The notes below the pieces were generated by a model, which was not told the DNA's origin, searched no databases, and saw only the letters and a program-made list of their open reading frames with translations. This document shows positions 31,627-33,873 of a DNA stretch of 33,873 bases, in pieces; position 1 is the stretch's first letter; every line of letters begins with the position of its first letter. Made by a program: the position numbers and the translations under genes. The DNA is from Dactylosporangium sucinum (GTDB taxonomy: Bacteria > Actinomycetota > Actinomycetes > Mycobacteriales > Micromonosporaceae), in contig NZ_BMPI01000094.1 in NCBI RefSeq assembly GCF_014647515.1, positions 4,636 through 38,508 on the forward strand, read 5' to 3'.

Positions 31627-32461
31627 GGAACCGAACCGTATCGCCCGGCCGGGCCTGGGCGAGCAGGACCAGGTCGCGGGGGTCGACGACGGCGACGACC
31701 GGGTACCCGCCGGTGGTCGGGTGGTCGGCCAGGAACACGAGCGGCTGCCCGTCGGCCGGGACCTGGACGGCGCCGAGCACGATGCCCTCGCTGGGCAGTT
31801 CTCCGGCGACGGCGCGGGTGAGCCCGGGCCCGACGAGCCGCGCCCCGATGCGGTTGCTGCGGGGATCGATCCGGTACCGCCCTTGCGTGAGCACCTGCGC
31901 ATCGGCGAACCGGTCGGCGCGCGGTCCCCAGGTGATCCGCAGGGTCACGTCGCGACCCAGCCAGGGCCGCGGGGCGACGTCGACGGCGGCGGGCGCCCCG
32001 GATCGTGGCCCGATCGGCAGCCGGTCACCGTTGCGGACGACGGCCGGGCCGAGCGCCGAGAGGGTGTCGGTCGACTTGCTCCCCAGTACCGCTGCCGCTT
32101 GAAGACCGCCGGAAACCGCGAGGTAGCCGCGGAGGCCGAGCACCGCGGGCCCGATCTCGATCCGGTCCCCGGCGCGGACCGCGACGGGCGCGTTGAGCGC
32201 CGCGGGCCGGCCACCGACGCGGAGGGACGCGGCGGCACCGGTGAGGGCGACGGTCCCGGCCGCGGTGAGCGTGGCCGCGAACGGGCCGAGCGTGATCTCC
32301 AGCCCGGCCGCGCCGGGGTCGTTCCCGACGAGCCGGTTCGCCAGGATCAGCGCCGGCTGGTCGAGGGCGCCGGAGCGGGGGACGCCGAGGTGCGCGTACC
32401 CGGGACGGCCCAGGTCCTGGACGGTGGTGAGCGGGCCGGCCGCGTCGACGACAAGGGTCAT
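31610..32461 (-). CDS. pxpC: 5-oxoprolinase subunit PxpC (KipA-like)
   Basis: This 283-residue protein has the KipA/PxpC pattern: GPLTTVQDLGRPGYAHLGVPRSGALDQPAL, NRLVGNDPGAAGLEITLGP, GYLAVSGGLQ, and late SEGIVLGAVQVPADGQPLVFLADHPTTGGYPVVAVV. It is also annotated in databases as a biotin-dependent carboxyltransferase-like protein. It forms the PxpBC part of the ATP-dependent 5-oxoprolinase. The ATG overlaps the pxpB stop (ATGA), which implies coupled synthesis in equal amounts. Confidence 0.96.
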   Translation of the reverse strand: MTLVVDAAGPLTTVQDLGRPGYAHLGVPRSGALDQPALILANRLVGNDPGAAGLEITLGPFAATLTAAGTVALTGAAASLRVGGRPAALNAPVAVRAGDRIEIGPAVLGLRGYLAVSGGLQAAAVLGSKSTDTLSALGPAVVRNGDRLPIGPRSGAPAAVDVAPRPWLGRDVTLRITWGPRADRFADAQVLTQGRYRIDPRSNRIGARLVGPGLTRAVAGELPSEGIVLGAVQVPADGQPLVFLADHPTTGGYPVVAVVDPRDLVLLAQARPGDTVRFHGPEQ

Positions 32462-33051
32462 GCCGCCACGATTCGCACGGCCCGGCCCGGGTACAGCAGC
32501 GCCGGCGTCTCGCGGTCGACATCGAACAGTGGCGAGTCGGTGTGGCCGATGAGACGCCAGCCGCCGGGTGAGGCGGTCGGGTACGCCCCGAGGAACTCGG
32601 CGGCGAGACCGACCGCGCCCGCCGGCACGCGCGGCCGGGGGCTGGGCAGCCGGGGCAGCGTCCAGGGCAGGCCGGCGAGGTAGGCGAAGCCGGGCGCGAA
32701 GCCGCAGAACGCGACGCGCAGCTCGGTGGCGAGGACGGTGGCGACGACGGTGTCGACGGACTCGCCGACGTGCTCGGCGACGAACGGGAGGTCCTCGCCG
32801 TCGAAGTGGACCGGCAGCTCGACGGGGACGGACGACGACGGCGGGCGGGACGGGGGGCGGGTGTCGCGGAGGGTGGCGGCGACGGCGGTGGCGTCGGCCA
32901 CACCGTCCAGCAGAATCGTGCGCGCACCGGGCACGATGTCGACGGCCGCCAGTCGGCCGGCGCGGCGCTCCGCGTCGAGGTGGGCGAACCACGCGAGTGG
33001 ATCGTCGACCTCGATCAACAGGGCGTTGCCGCCGACCGGACGGACCTGCAT
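32458..33051 (-). CDS. pxpB: 5-oxoprolinase subunit PxpB (KipI-like)
   Basis: This 197-residue protein has the KipI/PxpB pattern: MQVRPVGGNALLIEV at the start, LPVHFDGEDLPFVAEHVGES, CGFAPGFAYLAGLPWTLPRLPSPRPRVPAGAVGLAAEFLGAYP and GGWRLIGHTD. ATG 33051 is chosen because family members open with this motif; GTG 33072 in the same frame would add seven residues. It is the first gene of the pxpB-pxpC-pxpA operon and diverges from the hemolysin III gene. Confidence 0.95.
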   Translation of the reverse strand: MQVRPVGGNALLIEVDDPLAWFAHLDAERRAGRLAAVDIVPGARTILLDGVADATAVAATLRDTRPPSRPPSSSVPVELPVHFDGEDLPFVAEHVGESVDTVVATVLATELRVAFCGFAPGFAYLAGLPWTLPRLPSPRPRVPAGAVGLAAEFLGAYPTASPGGWRLIGHTDSPLFDVDRETPALLYPGRAVRIVAA

Positions 33052-33079
33052 GCCGTCACGATAGACGTCCACACGATAC

Positions 33080-33107
33080 TTGCGAGTAACCTACGGTACC
33101 GTAGCCT
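33080..33107 (+). promoter_or_regulatory. Possible promoter of the hemolysin III gene containing a 14-bp perfect palindrome
   Basis: CTACGGTACCGTAG at 33091-33104 is a perfect palindrome. It sits between a possible -35 (TTGCGA, 33080-33085) and overlaps a possible -10 (TAGCCT, 33102-33107; 16-nt spacer), 17-30 nt upstream of the GTG. That is the usual position for a repressor operator, such as a TetR-type protein; no regulator gene is adjacent. It could also affect pxpB on the other side. Confidence 0.55.
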
Positions 33108-33120
33108 GGAGGGCGTGACC

Positions 33121-33792
33121 GTGAAGACCGAAACCCGCCTGCGCCCGGTCGACCTCGGCAAGCCGCGGATGCGCGGTTGGCTGCATGCGTACGCCGCCGG
33201 GGTCGCGGTCGTGTGCGGGATCGTGCTGTGCTCGCTGGCGGCGGCCCGCCCCGGCTGGGCACCGTTCGTGAGCTGCGCCGTCTACAGCCTGACGGTGGTC
33301 GCGCTCTTCAGCACGAGCGCGCTGTACCACCGGCGGGTGTGGTCCGAACGCGGCTACAAGATCATGCGCCGGCTCGACCACTCCATGATCTTCGTGTTCA
33401 TCGCGGGCACATACACGCCGTTCAGCGTGCTGCTCCTGCCCGACACCGCCGGCAAGGTCATCCTGGCGGTGGTGTGGGGCGGCGCGGTCCTCGGCGTCGG
33501 CATGAAGCTCATCACGCCGAACGCGCCGAGGTGGTTGTCCGCGCCGCTCTACCTCGCGCTGGGCTGGGTCGCGGTGGCGGTGCTCCCCGACCTGCTGCAC
33601 AACGGCGGCGTCACCGCCCTGGTGCTCACGCTGGTCGGCGGGGCGTTCTACACGGTCGGTGCGGTGTTCTACGCGCTCCGCCGACCCAACCCGTGGCCGA
33701 CCGTGTTCGGCCACCACGAGTTCTTCCACGCCTGCACGCTGGTGGCCGCAATCTGCCACCACATCGCGATCTACTTCGCGCTGTACGCGTGA
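33121..33792 (+). CDS. Hemolysin III/PAQR family membrane protein (TrhA-like)
   Basis: This 223-residue protein has about seven membrane helices. The conserved metal-site motifs of the family are present: SALYHRR, RLDHSMIFVFIAGTYTPF and, near the C-terminus, HHEFFHACTLVAAICHHIAIYF. Relatives include bacterial YqfA/TrhA and eukaryotic adiponectin-receptor proteins; bacterial members have been linked to membrane energetics and fluidity rather than true hemolysis. GTG 33121 is chosen because GGAGGG lies seven bases upstream; GTG 33115 is too close to that site. Confidence 0.92.
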   Translation: MKTETRLRPVDLGKPRMRGWLHAYAAGVAVVCGIVLCSLAAARPGWAPFVSCAVYSLTVVALFSTSALYHRRVWSERGYKIMRRLDHSMIFVFIAGTYTPFSVLLLPDTAGKVILAVVWGGAVLGVGMKLITPNAPRWLSAPLYLALGWVAVAVLPDLLHNGGVTALVLTLVGGAFYTVGAVFYALRRPNPWPTVFGHHEFFHACTLVAAICHHIAIYFALYA

Positions 33793-33812
33793 GGATCTAG
33801 TGCAGCACCGCG

Positions 33813-33873
33813 TTAGTTCGTCGGGGGTGTGAGCCAGGCGGTGGGGTTGTTGAGGTAGAGGCCGCAGGCGCAG
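33813..33873 (-). CDS. 3' end of an unidentified gene running off the right edge
   Basis: On the minus strand the last 19 codons of a frame read CACGLYLNNPTAWLTPPTN and stop at TAA 33813-33815. The composition and codon use look like coding sequence, and the distance of 20 nt from the convergent hemolysin III stop is normal. Too little is visible to assign a family. Confidence 0.45.
   Translation of the reverse strand, partial: CACGLYLNNPTAWLTPPTN

Overview
The window is very GC-rich, with third-codon-position G/C nearly everywhere and many GTG and TTG starts. It looks like chromosomal DNA of a filamentous actinobacterium, most likely Micromonosporaceae (Actinoplanes/Micromonospora-like). 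That placement is inferred from gene content: an Scr1-type XRE regulator with a DUF397 partner, MobA with a DUF6457 protein, DUF4192, a dimethylargininase next to an Lrp regulator, an LppU-like protein and TY-Chap-type domains. I see no rRNA, tRNA, CRISPR array, insertion sequence or phage gene.

Positions 1-10206 (all minus strand) hold an envelope block. A lrp/asnC gene is followed after 4 nt by a beta-propeller lipoprotein. Next comes a compact run: membrane-fusion adaptor 1, OmpR-type regulator, histidine kinase, adaptor 2, MacB-type ATPase, FtsX-fold permease, and a membrane protein with a small extracytoplasmic beta domain. A truncated PH-domain protein lies at the left edge. This reads as a MacAB-like exporter with two adaptors and its own two-component system. 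A likely regulator site 37 nt upstream of adaptor 1 recurs (18 of 21 bases) 38 nt upstream of a Gly-rich lipoprotein gene at 15.2-15.8 kb, so that distant gene may belong to the same regulon.

Positions 10275-17772: a divergent dimethylargininase gene; a second two-component operon (regulator, kinase, four-helix membrane protein, secreted protein) preceded by two tandem 11-bp repeats; a PH-like protein; the Gly-rich lipoprotein; a TY-Chap/YbjN-like protein; and mobA with a DUF6457 gene.

Positions 17846-22922: fdhD, whose end overlaps a convergent DUF4192 gene by 95 nt; a GNAT acetyltransferase; a DUF397/Scr1-XRE pair with a strong terminator; two small divergent genes of 85 and 59 codons; and a Pro-rich secreted protein.

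Positions 23281-28982: a three-gene 2-oxo acid dehydrogenase operon (E1 alpha, E1 beta, E2; branched-chain or pyruvate type) ending in a 12-bp hairpin, a 44-aa protein with its own terminator, and a Pro/Ala/Ser-rich membrane protein with an LppU-like C-terminus. Positions 29037-33873: a thioredoxin-NHL protein, the 5-oxoprolinase operon pxpB-pxpC-pxpA on the minus strand, a hemolysin III/PAQR membrane protein with a perfect palindrome in its promoter region, and the 3' end of an unidentified minus-strand gene.

The best candidate for something undescribed is the two-adaptor exporter with its two-component system and the Gly-rich proteins that seem to share its regulation. The small coupling ORF inside that operon and the divergent 85/59-aa genes beside the Scr1 regulator are secondary candidates.
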